DNA of 64,000 nt, from NCBI GenBank assembly GCA_037102815.1, contig BTPP01000001.1:25001-89000 (forward strand), read 5' to 3'. The position numbers and the translations under genes were made by a program. Every line of letters starts with the position of its first letter. Position 1 is the first letter of the stretch. The DNA comes from Neurospora intermedia (Eukaryota > Ascomycota > Sordariomycetes > Sordariales > Sordariaceae). The notes below the pieces were generated by a model. It made no database searches. It had not been told where the DNA came from and saw only the letters and a program-made list of their open reading frames with translations. Below, in pieces: positions 47,623 through 59,876 of the stretch.

Positions 47623-49109
47623 TCATCTAGCCTTGCAATACCAGAAAAAGCTTTCCACCACACTGCAATCCTCATCCGGATTACCATCGTTAGTAGCCAC
47701 ATCCCTCTTTCCGTAGGTCAACGTGGTATCTAGCGTCCCCAACGCCAAAGTCACATCATGCGTCGACTCAGGATACACATATCCGCCCACCTGCTGCTGC
47801 TCCACGCACTTATCCAGCACCATCTTCATGTTCTCTCTAATCACTGCCTTGGGGATCTTGACGGGTACGATTGCGCCAGCCATGATTGCGTAGTTGCAGA
47901 TGGAAAGGTGGCAGGTGTCATGGGCCGCGTGTTTGCAGGTCTTGGAATCGGCTGACCAAGAGAGGACGTAGTCGTCTGGGTTGGTGGATGGGGGATTGAC
48001 GTCGGGGTCGGGAATGAAGAGGGTGTTGTTGGGGGAGAGGAAGTCAGATTGGAGGGCGCTGCAGTCGTTAAGGCCGGAGGGATAGGGGAGCTTGTTGCGG
48101 TCGGTCATCTAGGACGACGTTAGTGGTGAGTGAGTGGGAAAGGGGAAAGGCGAAGACTTACATCAACGCAGGTAACGTCGGACCCAATGACATTGGCTTT
48201 GGGAACATGATACCCCTCGATCTTGTCGTGAGAGTCAGGCTTGCCGGGACCAGCACCATTCGAACCGCAAGACCAAGTCCAATCCGAGATCTGAGAACAG
48301 GAGTAGTTAGGGTTGGCATCGAATGGGTCGCTGTCGTCCTTGGGCTTGGGCGCAACCGTGGAAAGAACAGCCGCAAGACGCTCGGTATTGACCTTCAACT
48401 TGCTCGCATCGCCATCGGAACCATTAAAGCTGCAAGTAGCATCGCCCTGCTTCTCAATGACGCAGCGGACATCAGCACCAGTGCAGACGCAGACTCCTCT
48501 CACGTCAGTGACACAGGTGAAATCGGGACCTTCGCCGTCTCTGGCGTTGGTCTGGACGGCAGCAGTCTTCTGGTTGCTGGTGCAAGAAACCTTGCGGCCG
48601 TCGTCGAAGATGCACGTCTCATTGTCGGGGCCGCCGGTGCACTGGTACTGTCTGAGGGAGGTGGAGCTGCAGTTCCACACGTTGGGATCGGTGTCATCTC
48701 GGCCTTCAACTTTGGCAGCTGCCTCGGCGACGGCGGCCTCAGCGTTGACCGACTCGTCAGGCTCAGGGAATTTGGTGTTCTGGTTCCAGTTGGGATTACC
48801 CTCTCCGCCGGGGGTGCAAATCATGGTGGCATGAGCGTTGATGCACAAGTCGCCGGGAGGGGCGGTTTTGGTCGGGGGGTTCTGGTCGTCGCGGTTAACG
48901 ACGCCATGGTTCAGTTTGGTGGTCTTGGGAGGTGTCAGTTAGCTTGACTTGAGGGTGGTCAGGGTTTGAGAGGGGGAAACTACCTGGGAACCGGTGAGGT
49001 CGTGGTGGTCACTGGTGGTGACGCCGGCCTTGAGAACAGGCACGGGGCTACCGAAGATGGCAGTGGGTGCCAACGCCAGGAGAACGGTGGCGATGCAAGT
49101 AGTGCGCAT
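47623..49109 (-). CDS. Secreted cysteine-rich protein of unknown function
   Basis: Exons 49109-48984, 48923-48162 and 48108-47623 encode 457 residues; the introns are 60 and 53 nt with CTAAC branch points. A signal peptide (MRTTCIATVLLALAPTAIFG) is followed by many cysteines. Two repeat-like modules are visible: residues about 120-160 (WNCSSTSLRQYQCTGG, then ETCIFDDGRKVSC) and 175-210 (FTCVTDVRGVCVCTGADVRC, then ATCSFNGSDG), then NYSCSQISDWTWSCGSNG. The exon 3 part has HAAHDTCHLSICNYAIMAGA and ends FFWYCKAR. There are about 22 cysteines and no transmembrane or GPI-type tail. An extracellular or wall-linked role is inferred. I recognise no enzyme motif. Confidence 0.8.
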
Positions 49110-50084
49110 CTTGAGGGGGTGTAGAAGCTGTGGCTAGACGTGGAACTAGAAGTAAAGGGTGACCTGAGAGACAGCTTTGTGAGATGGATGTGATTATGTT
49201 GGAAAAGGAAATAACTCTTGTTGTCGTTGGCGGAGGGAAAGGGGTTTCTTATACTTGTCTGGGTGGATGATTCTCGCGGTATCCGCGAGAACCCTTTCGG
49301 CTGGAGGTTTGGATGATAGCGTTCTCATCATTCGATTTCCTGATAATAAGCGGCAGCTTAGAAGCAAACAGCAGGAAGTTGAGACGAACAACCTCGTCAT
49401 GAGAGAGCTCGTGTGAGGAAAGGCTGCCTGGGCGTAAGTAAAATGGTGTTGAGATGGAAAAAAGCAACAACATCAGATAAGATCATATCTGAGAAAAGGC
49501 AGCCTGGAAGTAAACCAACTACGCACCATGATGCGTGATTCAAGATCGTGAGATGAAGGAGGACTTGAAGATTGTGCTCAATATGAAGAAGGCAATGACT
49601 TCTCGCTCACGTCAAAAGCATGGCAATCTACTACCGATGATATTAACGCCAACGTGATGATCTTCGCCAGCAAGTATTGGCTTTTCCTCCTTGGTAGAGG
49701 TTGGACACTCGGTCCCAGCAACTGCTTGTTTCAAGTCTTGTACAGCAAACAACAATGCTTCCTACAGATTTCAGCGTGAGAAAAAATACCCATCACATTG
49801 CTCTGGACTTCTTGAAACCTCAGCCGAAGGACATCCGTGAGCTCGGGCGTGAATATAAAAGCAAACCATGTCGTCGAACATTTCATATTGAGGCTAGAAC
49901 CATCAGACTGCGAAGACTCGACAGCTTTTGGTTCACGCTCAATCTCTTATCCGGCTTGAAATCTTGTAAATGACCTGCATTGTGAACTTTCATCTTTTAA
50001 TCTGAGATTGTCATTATCAACAACCGATTTCCTTCTTGCCCCTCTGCTCTTACTCGGACGCTTGTCTGGATCACCCTGCCTTTG

Positions 50085-50129
<45 letters not shown>

Positions 50130-53100
50130 AGGGTCTGCCGTGGAATCCAGTCGCGTACAGCGAGAAAAATGCGACGAGACTCAGAAATTTACTATTGACG
50201 ATGAACTATGCCATCGGTAGCCGTCTTGCTTCTCATGAGCTCCGGATAGATCATCACGTGAGGCAAAAAGCACACACCAAGCAATCCTTCCCCGATTTGC
50301 CATCTTTCATCTCAGGCACCAGACCCGAAAGGCACTCAGGGAGGTGAGGGAGCGCATTACTTTCCTTGCTAACTTGAGGTTTACTCTCATGCAGGAAGCC
50401 CAGATGACTTCAGATGAGACCTTCATTGCTACAGGCAACAACAAGGTGCTTTCGGGGTAGAACACACTTGCATCCGGAGACTTGCCTGGGCTTTCATCCC
50501 AATCCTCATAATGACGCAGCAAGCCTTTAGTGAGGCGGATGTTTGCCATTCTCATGGAATCAGGAACGCATTGCGTGATCACCCGTTGGTGATACGGAAT
50601 CTTTCTCTGAAACCACTTGGATGGGAGTGAACATGGTAGACCTGCAAAAGATGCCTCTCGAAGCCGATGAAAGCGAGGCATAGAAACAACAGCTCTTCTT
50701 TCATGGAAGCAAGGCATGTCCTTCAACTGCTTTTATTTCCACACAATGACCCCTCGAACGTCATCAGGGGCACATTGCACTCAGGAACTCTCCTAGAATA
50801 TAACAAAAAACGTAAAGAAAACGAATCTGGAATTTGATGGCGGGGGATGGGATGGTGAGTCCCTACAATCCACGTCTACATGCACAAAACAGGTGCTTTG
50901 AACAGGGACAAAGGCGAATTTGAATCAAGTAAAACGGCAGACGTTGACCGACGAGGAGATCTCCGACGGTACAACAAGAGCATCTGACGATGATGATGGT
51001 GTGTTGCACGAAGATGCGGTGGAGATCAGGAACACCAGCGAGCTTTTACACAAAGGGACGATGAGGTAGGTGTAGCTACGTGCGAACTTTCGGACGACGC
51101 GAGACCCTTTGATGCTGGCAGTTTGACAGAGAGAGTGTGACATATGACACCTGCTCTGCGCAAGGTGGGTTGTGGCTCGACTCTCCTTGAAAGTGTTTGG
51201 CCTTCAATGTTGATATCGTGTGGCGAATTGGGCTACCTGATTTCGATTGGACTTGGGTCTGTGAGGGTTATCCGGTAAGACGGCGCATACCAAACCGTGT
51301 GAGTGTGTGTCTCTGGGGCCCTTGGAGGGATGACCTGGAAGCCATGACCTGAGGAATAAGGAAGGAGGAATGCTTCTCGACTAGCGGCCAAAGCCATGGT
51401 CGATAGTTCTTTATGCTAGCGTTCCTTTTCCCCGCATTGTACCGGAATATGCCGCGTAGTTCTCGTGGGAGCTGCGGGCGATAAGGTTTATGGTGGCGAG
51501 GAGGACCCGAGGGAGTCGGCAGAAGTCAGTTAGGGAGGTAGGATTAAGCTCATGGAGTCAAAATAGCCTCTCGTCCAGACCGCCCCAGACTGTTGTTGGT
51601 GCGAATGGTGGGACCGGGGACGGAGCCGAAGGGAGGGAGTGCATCGGGCTACATATTGGGGCCGTCCAGCTGTTATGTTTGATGATGTTGACCGGTGAAG
51701 CACAGATTGGTCAGAATAAAGTATCGTTAGGTCTTGGAGTTGGAGCGTTTGAAGATAAAGACAAGTTAAATGGATGGATCCCGATTGTTCAAGATTGATT
51801 GATCCCGGGTGTGAAACGTGAAGAGACCAAGGAAACAAGCAATGTGGAGACGCAAGGAACATGCGTAACAACAATAAGAAGCGAGCCTTGGCAAGACCAA
51901 TGGCGGCAAAGTTTAATTCTCAGGGAACGGCGTTGCAACCGGGAGAACGAACCGTCCTTAGCCACGTCCCTGGGTTTGCAGTTGGCACAGTATCGTGTGT
52001 ATGGTATAGTGTAGACATGTGTGAGACCAACACTGAAGATAACCAGGAAGGGGAATAGGATGAGAAGAAATAAAAGAAGCATATGATGTGTCTAGAATGT
52101 CGGAGCACGTGTGTGAGGGTCTGGCGCTGAGCTGTCGTCGAACTTGACTCGTTTCTTGGAACCTCGATCGGCCACCGGTGATGATCATTGCAGCTGAACT
52201 AGTGTGACTTGCAGTGAGTGCCTCGAGAGACGGTATGATGGCAGAAAGGAAGGCTCAAACACTTTCCATTGCCCAATTACTTACAGCTTCCATGCTATGT
52301 ATGCGGGTGTCTTATCGAGGCACAGTAAAGCCACTTGTTGCACAGGCCGGCACATCCATCGTCCACGGCTGCTGCATTCACGGCCGGTTGCGTGCTTTTG
52401 AGGTGGTTCACTTCTGTCGGTCAACGGGCCATTGGGCAAAGTTGAAGTGGAATGATGTTCAACGGATCATCGACATGTTCGATTGTCAAGCACCATTGCC
52501 CCTTTTCTCGCTCGAGGGGAAAAGGGCAAGCGACGGGGAAGGTTACTTTTAAAAGTAAAGTACTGTACCAACGGTGGTGGGGTGGCCTACTTTAGCTTGG
52601 TCCAGGGCTACCCACCATAAGGGCCTTTTCACGGCCAATCACACAAGCGGCGTGTGCCTGGAAAAGGAAATGGGTTGAAATGGGTCTAGAACTGGCTGGT
52701 TGAGATCCACTTGAGCTGGCTTTCTATTGGCAGACCACTCAAGCGAGCGGCTCAGCCAAGACGTTCAGCCAAGAGTGGCCGCGAGTCGCGACTTGCTGCA
52801 GGTAGACCCCTGCTCACATGGACTTTCCCCTGTTTGGCCCTAGCTCCCGCCAAGCCTCTCCTCCCGTATTCTCAGGGGGCCAATTGGTGAATGGATTGTG
52901 AACTAAGTACCAAACCACATCGATACGTCGACGACAGACCAGGGGAGAAGGAGCAAAGGAAGTAGTGAAAAGACAAGGGAAAGAGGGAAGAACTAAGATA
53001 ACTGACTTGCATTCATTGCGTGCCTCTTTCTTCGCTTGGAATAAGGTGACTTCAGTTCCTTCGTTGGTGACAGTGACAGTGCGCAGCGCACCTTCTTAAT

Positions 53101-54238
53101 GGCAGGCACTGCAATGAAAATGTGCTGATTTGTGTGCCAGCAGGTACGTATCCCTGCCCCTTCTCATTTCCCTCCCGTCCTTGCGTGAACCGATTGGAAG
53201 TTTGATGCCTGCGCCTGGGTGAGTGAACCTGGCCCTGGCCCTGGTTGGTACCTGCCCGTTACTAGTAGGTGTAGGTGTCATTGCTACTCCCCCACTGGCT
53301 CTTGAAACTCCAACTTTTTGCTTGCTTGCTTGCTCTTGTCGTTGCTCCTTCCTCTTGTTGTCCGTCCCTTCTTCTCTCCTCATGCAATACCTGGACCTCT
53401 CTCTCCAGGTATCGTCATCCCCATCCTTTCACCAGGCGGGTGTTCGACAACATCGACGACGACGACGACGACCAAGGCCATTCCCTTCACTTCCCCTCCC
53501 AGATTCACCGCTATCCGCTTATCGTGACTCTCGCCTGGAGTGAACCTGGTCTCGTGCAACTTCTCCTCAATCGGTCTTCCTTGCCTCCAGGATCAACCAC
53601 CGAGGTGATCTTAATACGGGAAATCCCTATCCCTCTTTCCCTTGTCTTCATTCTTGTCTCTCATCTCCCCATCGTCGTGTCTGTCCCACCTACCTATCTA
53701 CCTCTACTCTTCGACCACACGTGGTAGAGAGATTGTTTGCTGGGGAGCCTTCTTTTGGTCTTTCAATTCATTTCACGCCAGTCGATCGACACTCGAGTCG
53801 AACCGGATTTCGAGATATTACGACCTGTTTTGGTGAGTCGCTGTTTCTCTCGTTCCTGTCTGTGCTCACTGCCGTGTTCTGTGTGCGATGGATCATGGAT
53901 CATGGCCGTTGCTGTACGCACCCGTACCCACCACCAACATCGTCACTCCTTCCCAACCGAACTGCCCTGTGTCGCCCTTCTGTGCTTGCTCTTCCATCTC
54001 TGCTGAAGACGTGAAGCTGACTCCTTCCAGATCGCCATTTCGGGTAACGCTTCGCCGTCATATATCCCTATCACGCTCGCGGACTAGCACGGTCGGTGAC
54101 ACACCAACATCGACATTATCCAATTCCATCCGACCACTAGGTTTTACTCGTCTAGTCTAGCCAGCTAGCCTTCAACCACCACCCCAGTCCTTCCTCTCGT
54201 CTACTTGACCCTTGCCATCGCCCACTCCCGCTTCCAAC
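49110..54238. other. Gene-poor 5 kb with a poly-A run and a long pyrimidine-rich leader
   Basis: No convincing gene. The largest frames (50307-50726 minus, 139 codons, and 51530-51874 minus) have no domain. A run of 43 A lies at 50085-50127. From about 53270 to 54230 the plus strand is rich in C/T tracts (cttgcttgcttgctc and many cttcc runs), as seen in promoters and long leaders of highly expressed fungal genes. This probably belongs to the membrane protein gene at 54239. Confidence 0.5.
50085..50127 (+). repeat. A43 homopolymer
   Basis: Forty-three consecutive A residues between ccctgcctttg and ccagggtctg. It could be a retroposed poly-A tail or a slippage tract; no gene copy was recognised next to it. 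Confidence 0.9.
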
Positions 54239-54733
54239 ATGGCGTCCCTCGTCGAACATGAGCGGAACAAGGCCGGCCTGCACCTTGAGACCACCACGAC
54301 CCGCCTCGAGCCAAAGACTTCCCGAGATACCCTCATTCCCGACGGCCTCTCTCCCATGGTCGAAAAGAACATGACATTATCGCGCCCCTCAGACGTCTCT
54401 ACCCCCTACAGCGCTCGTGCCAATCCCTTCGACTCCGACATCGAAGCCATGGTCACCAATGAAACCTGCGTCAAGAAGACTACAACAACAAAGGGAGCCA
54501 CAACAGAGTGCCAGGTATGGCCTGGCCAAGACCACTGGAAGCAGAAGGCAAAGGATGCCAAGATGACCCGGCACACTTGCAACTGTCTGGCACAAATGAG
54601 CAAACGCAACCGCATCATCGTCAAGGTCATGATCGGCTTGCTCGTTATTGGTCTTGCCGTTGGCGTCGGCTTTGGCGTCAGCAAGCCGCTCGGCGCCGGC
54701 ATCTGGAAGAGCGAGAGGCAAAACCAAAAATAA
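54239..54733 (+). CDS. Small single-pass membrane protein, function unknown
   Basis: An intronless frame of 164 residues. The AUG at 54239 has a good context (ccaacATGG), and is preferred to the in-frame AUG nine codons upstream (54212). Residues 1-125 are hydrophilic with Ser/Thr-Pro sites and a CNCLAQMSKRNRIIVK border. One transmembrane segment covers about 126-147 (VMIGLLVIGLAVGVGFGV), leaving a short positively charged tail. By the charge pattern the N terminus could be cytoplasmic or luminal. Preceded by about 1 kb of pyrimidine-rich leader-like DNA. I recognise a fungal small membrane protein style but no named family. Confidence 0.7.
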   Translation: MASLVEHERNKAGLHLETTTTRLEPKTSRDTLIPDGLSPMVEKNMTLSRPSDVSTPYSARANPFDSDIEAMVTNETCVKKTTTTKGATTECQVWPGQDHWKQKAKDAKMTRHTCNCLAQMSKRNRIIVKVMIGLLVIGLAVGVGFGVSKPLGAGIWKSERQNQK

Positions 54734-56324
54734 CTGCACCATCTCTGGAACACCTGGGTGCCGCCTTCTCGTTGAGAATCTTTTGGTGGAACCGCACAAT
54801 TGCCCAATATGCGCATCATGAGGATGCCGCGACTACAAAGAGGATGCCTTCATGGCCCTCTGTTTGATAACCCTACCCGGCCCGCAACAGCCTGCCAACA
54901 TTTTCCTTTGTCTCTTGTCTGCCATTTCTTGGCAGGCTGCATAACCGCCCTGCTTTTTTGGACCTTCAAGCGGTTACGGCGTTAAAATGACTTTATATCC
55001 TTCGTGCTCGGTCGGTCATAGAACGCGACACATGCGGATGGCGTTGGACGGAGTTTAGTTCGGCTTGTTTCGATTTGGCGAAATGGATTTTGGCAACTAC
55101 ATCTATTCTTCTTGATGCAAATGGTTTGGGAAAGAAAGAGAAGGGATATCAAGGGGCGCTGTCATGATACATCTTCAAAAGGAAGAACGTGAAGGAAAAG
55201 CGATTGGTACATGATATATGCAACGCAAGGGAGAAAAGGGATGACGAGGAAGCTGAATGGAGCGGCGGTTGAAGACTTGGGTCACTGGGCTGGACCTGGA
55301 CGATGATGGGAACATGACGGGTTTTCCCAAAGCATTGCAAGACTTAATTCAGCATCAGATATGGTTACGGGTGCAAATCTGAGGAGTGAGTCAGAAAGGC
55401 TCATGCAGCTTGTATCAGTTGGTTGTCAGTTGTTGTTGTTGTGGTTGCTTCAGTTAGTGTTGTGATTTGTGGATGACTAATGACAATGGGTGCCCTTGCT
55501 GGTATGCTTGGGTGCTTTGCTTCCTCGGTATACAATTCTCGTTCCGTCGACGTCGTCGTCATGTTATTGTCGGCTTAGATGGGGTTGTAAAGATCATGAC
55601 TTTGTGTGTATCGCTTGTAAACTACTTGATATCGTTCTAGACGGCATAGGGGCATATGTATGGCTAAGACATGGATATAATGGGTGCATGGAAGACAAAA
55701 GACGGTTACATACCACATCTGCCAAGGGTTCTGCTGTCGGCAACCCCCCCAAATCCATCATTATCAACAGTCTCATCTGAAAGCAACATATCTGTGTCTT
55801 ACATCCTCTATCTACTCTCGGCCTTGAGAGTTGGAGATGGTACAACCACAAGTGATACACAAGACCACGTCACCACATCGTGTCTGAAAGTCAATTCCCT
55901 ATGATACCAGTACCTCCTCCAGCGCCAACTTAATGCTCATCCCATGGAGATTTTGACTTTCTTTTCTTTCAGGGGGGGTTAACAATGGATGGAAAGAGAA
56001 GTTGAAGGCGACGGAGAACGAGAATCGGGCCCGACCGAGGGGGCTACCATGTTGTATATACGTACGTGGGAGGATAGGTCTCGGAAATGACATGTCGCAA
56101 TGACAGGATGATACCGTGGTCACGAGGTACCGAAGAACCATGGCTTCCCCAAAGGTGTTGGTTGATATTAGGTAAATGGACTTGACGGCTAAGCCTTCAA
56201 CAGGATACCTCCATACCAAAGGTTGATGCGAACGAGCAGTTCATACACAAGGTAACATTATAGTATATATACTGTATCTAACATGGTAGACACTACGCCA
56301 GTAAGAGTACCTGCCGGTAATTGT
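54734..56324. other. Convergent 3' region
   Basis: About 1.6 kb between the 3' ends of the small membrane protein gene (plus) and the FHIP gene (minus). No frame over about 110 codons, no domain, no repeat recognised. Confidence 0.5.
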
Positions 56325-59300
56325 TTACACGAACCTAACCTCCTCAAACACGCCCGCCCTGACTTGCACCAAGCTCGCCAGCTCAAAGAGGAAGGATTGC
56401 AGGATGATGACGTTCGTCAGGACATGGGATACTGATGCCTTTGTTGCTTCTTCTTCTTCTTCTTTGTCCGCGGCTTTAGCTGCCTCCTGGGATGCTTGTT
56501 GTTCTTGTTGGTCTTCTTCGGCCGTCTTTTGTTGCTGGTCGGGGTTCTGGCCGTCAGCCGTGGCGATGGCGGGATCCTGGCCCTCCGAAGCGGTGATTTC
56601 ATCGTTTATCTCGGAGGAGGTGGAAGCCTCGCCAGCCTCGTGAGGAGTGTCGGTACCGGCAGCGGACGCAGGAGAACGTAGATCATCCTTGGGAGGAACA
56701 GCCGGCTTCGCCTCCTCGTCATCTTCATCCCCTTCCAAAGCATCTAATCCTCCATCTTCTCCCTTTGGCGGCGGGCGATGGACCGTCAACCTCGGCAACA
56801 CAGGCACATCCTGTCCCTCCCCAGCCAGCCTCGCGCCCAACTCCATTTCCTCATCAGCCTTGCTATCGGACTGCCCGTCAAGATTAGGACCAACGTGTTT
56901 GGCATCAGAAACATCCGGAATCCCCACTTTCCTCGCCAAAATGCTCTGATCCACAGCTTGAAACGCTCTAGCCTGGCTCATAACTAACTCCATCTTCCCG
57001 CTGCCACTAATATCACTCGCCACTGCGCCGGGGACACTGGCGCCGCCCAATGCGCTTCCGCTTGCTCCTAGGCCAAAGCCGCCCGTTCCCTTGCGTGGCG
57101 AGGTGACGAGCATGCTCGGCGTCCGGTTCCTAGGTGGTAGGGGAGGCGGGGCTTCGTTGCTGGTGAAGTAGCTCGATCGTTCGGAAACGGTACGTGTGGT
57201 GTAGGAGCGGGGACGGGGCGAGTTGTTCGCTGTGCGGTTGGGAGATGTAGAGATGGTGGAGGAGAGGTCGGAGAAGATGCGCTGGGCGAAGGACTCCAGG
57301 CCGAGGCCGGAGGTTGGTCGTTCGGGCGCGGTATTACCCGGGGTGCTCAGACCGGGCGTGAGCTGGGCGGGTGGCTGCAGTGTGGACGGCGTGCGTGACC
57401 GCGAAGGGGCGGCTGAGGGGACGACAGAGGGCGCGACGGAGGGTGGTATTGAGGCTCCGTCGGCTGTTTGGAAGGCTTCGCGACGTTGCTGGAGCAGGTC
57501 GTTGAAACGGGGGATGGTGTCACGGTAGGCAGCGACTTCATCACAGAGGGTTTGCAGAATGCGCAACAACCGGGGGAGTGAATCGCGGGACCATTGCGGC
57601 CGGCGCCGGCAGTGGTGCATGGAGAGGAGTTGTTGGTATTCGTCGTATTCGGGGGATTCGGGGTCGATGTCTGCCGGTGGTTCGGCCGCAGGTGCGTCCT
57701 GGTCTTCGTCGTACGTGTAATTGGACGGATGCCTCAGGAACCAGCCCTCCAGATGCATGTACCCGCAGATGGCCAGGTCGAAGATCACTTCGGTTAACGA
57801 CAGATTGGTCTCAACGGGATTGATGAAGAATGTCTCGAGCCGGTCCAAGACACTGGTGAGCAGGGGGTCGTCGGGATGCAGCGTGTGCGAGCGGACGTCT
57901 CTGGGCGCACCGGGCAAGCTGTCGGGGATGGCGGGCTGCTTGTGGTTGCTGGCTAGAGCCTTCGGGGTGATCAACTTCATGGAACAGGGGTGGTTCTCGA
58001 CGCGAATCATGGTGTCCTTAATAACGCTGTCGTAGATCTCGTTGAAGTTGTCTTCGCCGCCGATGGTTTGGGCCAGGCCCATCAGATACTCGACTTCCTG
58101 CTCATGGGCGCCCGTGGTTCTAAAAGACGAGTTACCCAGTACGCCTTCGGTGTAAAGCAAGGTGATGACTGCGTAGCGGTGATGTCTCTTAAGAATCACC
58201 GAGACCAGCTGCAGTGTGACGTAGATGGTTTGGAGGCTTTGGGACCTGAGACAGGCTAGGATGAGATCGACCAGGTTGAAGAGCAAGGGGTCTGCGGCTT
58301 CGGACTTGGAGGCCATCATGGTCGCAAGATCCATAGACTTGCGCTTTCGAGCGGCACTTACGCCGTCCTTGGAGTCGGACGAGACGGATCCTACAATGTC
58401 GGGCAGACCCAGGAGGTAGTGCAGGATCAGGTTGATCATGTCGGGGTGGTCAACGGATTGGAGGATATGACGGAGATAAGTCAAGACAGCCACCGAGGAA
58501 CCGCCGTCAATATCTGACGACTCGAGGAGGGAAGGGTATCTGGAGAGTCAGTGTGGAACCGTGTTGGCAGATGAAGGAAACTTGACTTACAAGAGTTGCT
58601 GCAAAAAGATGACCTGGAAGTGCTCGAGCAAGGAAGACTTGACCTCTACCGACCGACAGTGGTTCAAGACATCTTGCCAGAACAGAAGATGGGAAAGAAA
58701 GGTTTCCAGATGCGATTGGAACTCAAAGGTACAAGAGCTGATGACTTCGTAATTGGGCTTGGGATGTTCGTAGTCGGAAAGGGCGAGGATGGCCGGGAGA
58801 GCATTGGACGGATGGTCGATAACGAGCTTGCGGCTCAGCTGACTATACAGAGCACCCAAGCCGGTGGCCATCAGGGTCGACAGATCACTCTCGACAATCC
58901 ACTGCTCCAGCTCGACGGAGCTCGACGCGGCCTCGATGATGTACAGCAGGCCCGTTCTGGCAAAGTCGCCGACCTTGCCCTCGTGGTGGATGTAGTCCAT
59001 GAGCAGGTAGAAGAGAGGGAAGTCCTGCTTCTGGGTCCTCCCCGTGAAGCGTTCATGTTCGCCCAGCGGCTGCTTCTCCTCTCCATTCTGCGGCTGCGAC
59101 TTGAACCAGGCGGGCAGGATGTCGGGGTCGAGACGGAGCTTGGTGGTGATGTTGAAGGCCAACTCGACGACGCGGGCCTCGGTGTCGGCGCTCAGACGGA
59201 GGGCGTTGGCGCCGGTGATGCGCACCATCAGGTGGGTGAGGCTGGCGGAGAAGTGGTCATTCTCGACAAAGGCCTCCTCCTCGCTCTCGATCAGGGTGGC

Positions 59301-59654
59301 GAAGAAGAGGACGGCCTCCTTGATGACCCATTCGTTGTTGGAGGTGGTGGAGATCTTGGCGATGGGGATGTATATCTGCTTGGTGGCGCAGAAGGTGATG
59401 CACGGATGGGGCAGCGGGCGTCGGTTCTCGTCGGTGAGCATGTTGGTGAGCTCCTGGAGACAGATCTCGATGCGCTCGGCGGCCTCGTCATCGTGGGCGA
59501 TGCTGGGCGAGAGGCGCCATGCCTGGATGAGCTGCGTGTACTCCTTCTCGAAGCGTTGGAGGCGGCGGACGGGATCCTTGGCGAAGTCCTTCCAGTTCCG
59601 CGAGTTGCCCGTCGAGGGGAGCGTGTGTGCTATGAGGCGCGACCAGAAGTCCAT
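56325..59654 (-). CDS. FTS/Hook-interacting protein (FHIP, RAI16 family)
   Basis: Exons 59654-58591 and 58539-56325 encode 1092 residues; the 51-nt intron has GTAAGT and branch ctgac. Residues 1 to about 620 are an all-helical RAI16/FHIP domain: MDFWSRLIAHTL, WVIKEAVLFFATLIESEEE, FPLFYLLMDYIHHEGKVGDFARTGLLYII and LTYLRHILQSVDHPDMINLIL are characteristic (PF10257). The C-terminal third is disordered, with Ser/Pro and Glu-rich stretches and a final helical piece. FHIP joins FTS and Hook to link early endosomes to dynein; the Aspergillus FhipA acts this way in endosome transport. Long antisense frames across exon 1 (58596-59729) are shadows of its codon bias. Confidence 0.9.
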
Positions 59655-59780
59655 GGCGACTCTGGAAGCATTTCGAGGGGGAACAGCAAGCCGGGGAGTC
59701 GTATGTCTCTGTCTGTGTGTCTACACTAGGTACCTAGTCTGGCGTGGGCGGTGATCGGGTCGGCGGGTGGTGAGTGGGAA

Positions 59781-59781
<1 letters not shown>

Positions 59782-59811
<30 letters not shown>
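59782..59811 (+). repeat. G30 homopolymer
   Basis: Thirty consecutive G residues about 130 bases upstream of the FHIP start codon. Frames through it encode polyglycine only. Confidence 0.9.
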
Positions 59812-59812
<1 letters not shown>

Positions 59813-59837
59813 ACTGGGGTCGGGTTCGGTGGTCTCG

Positions 59838-59840
<3 letters not shown>

Positions 59841-59875
<35 letters not shown>

Positions 59876-59876
59876 A
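59841..59876 (+). repeat. Tandem hexamer ggtgtc, about six copies
   Basis: Five exact copies of ggtgtc followed by ggtgta, a simple microsatellite just beyond the G run. Frames through it encode Val-Gly/Ser-type dipeptides and are not genes. Confidence 0.9.

Noticed and set aside
48123-48947. Plus-strand open frame of 274 codons
   Set aside because: Antisense to the secreted cysteine-rich protein gene, whose signal peptide and splice sites are convincing.
50307-50726. Minus-strand frame of 139 codons
   Set aside because: Protein-like in places, but no family, splice or context support was found.
58596-59729. Plus-strand open frame of 377 codons
   Set aside because: Antisense to exon 1 of the FHIP gene, with Gly/Asp/Leu-rich shadow composition.
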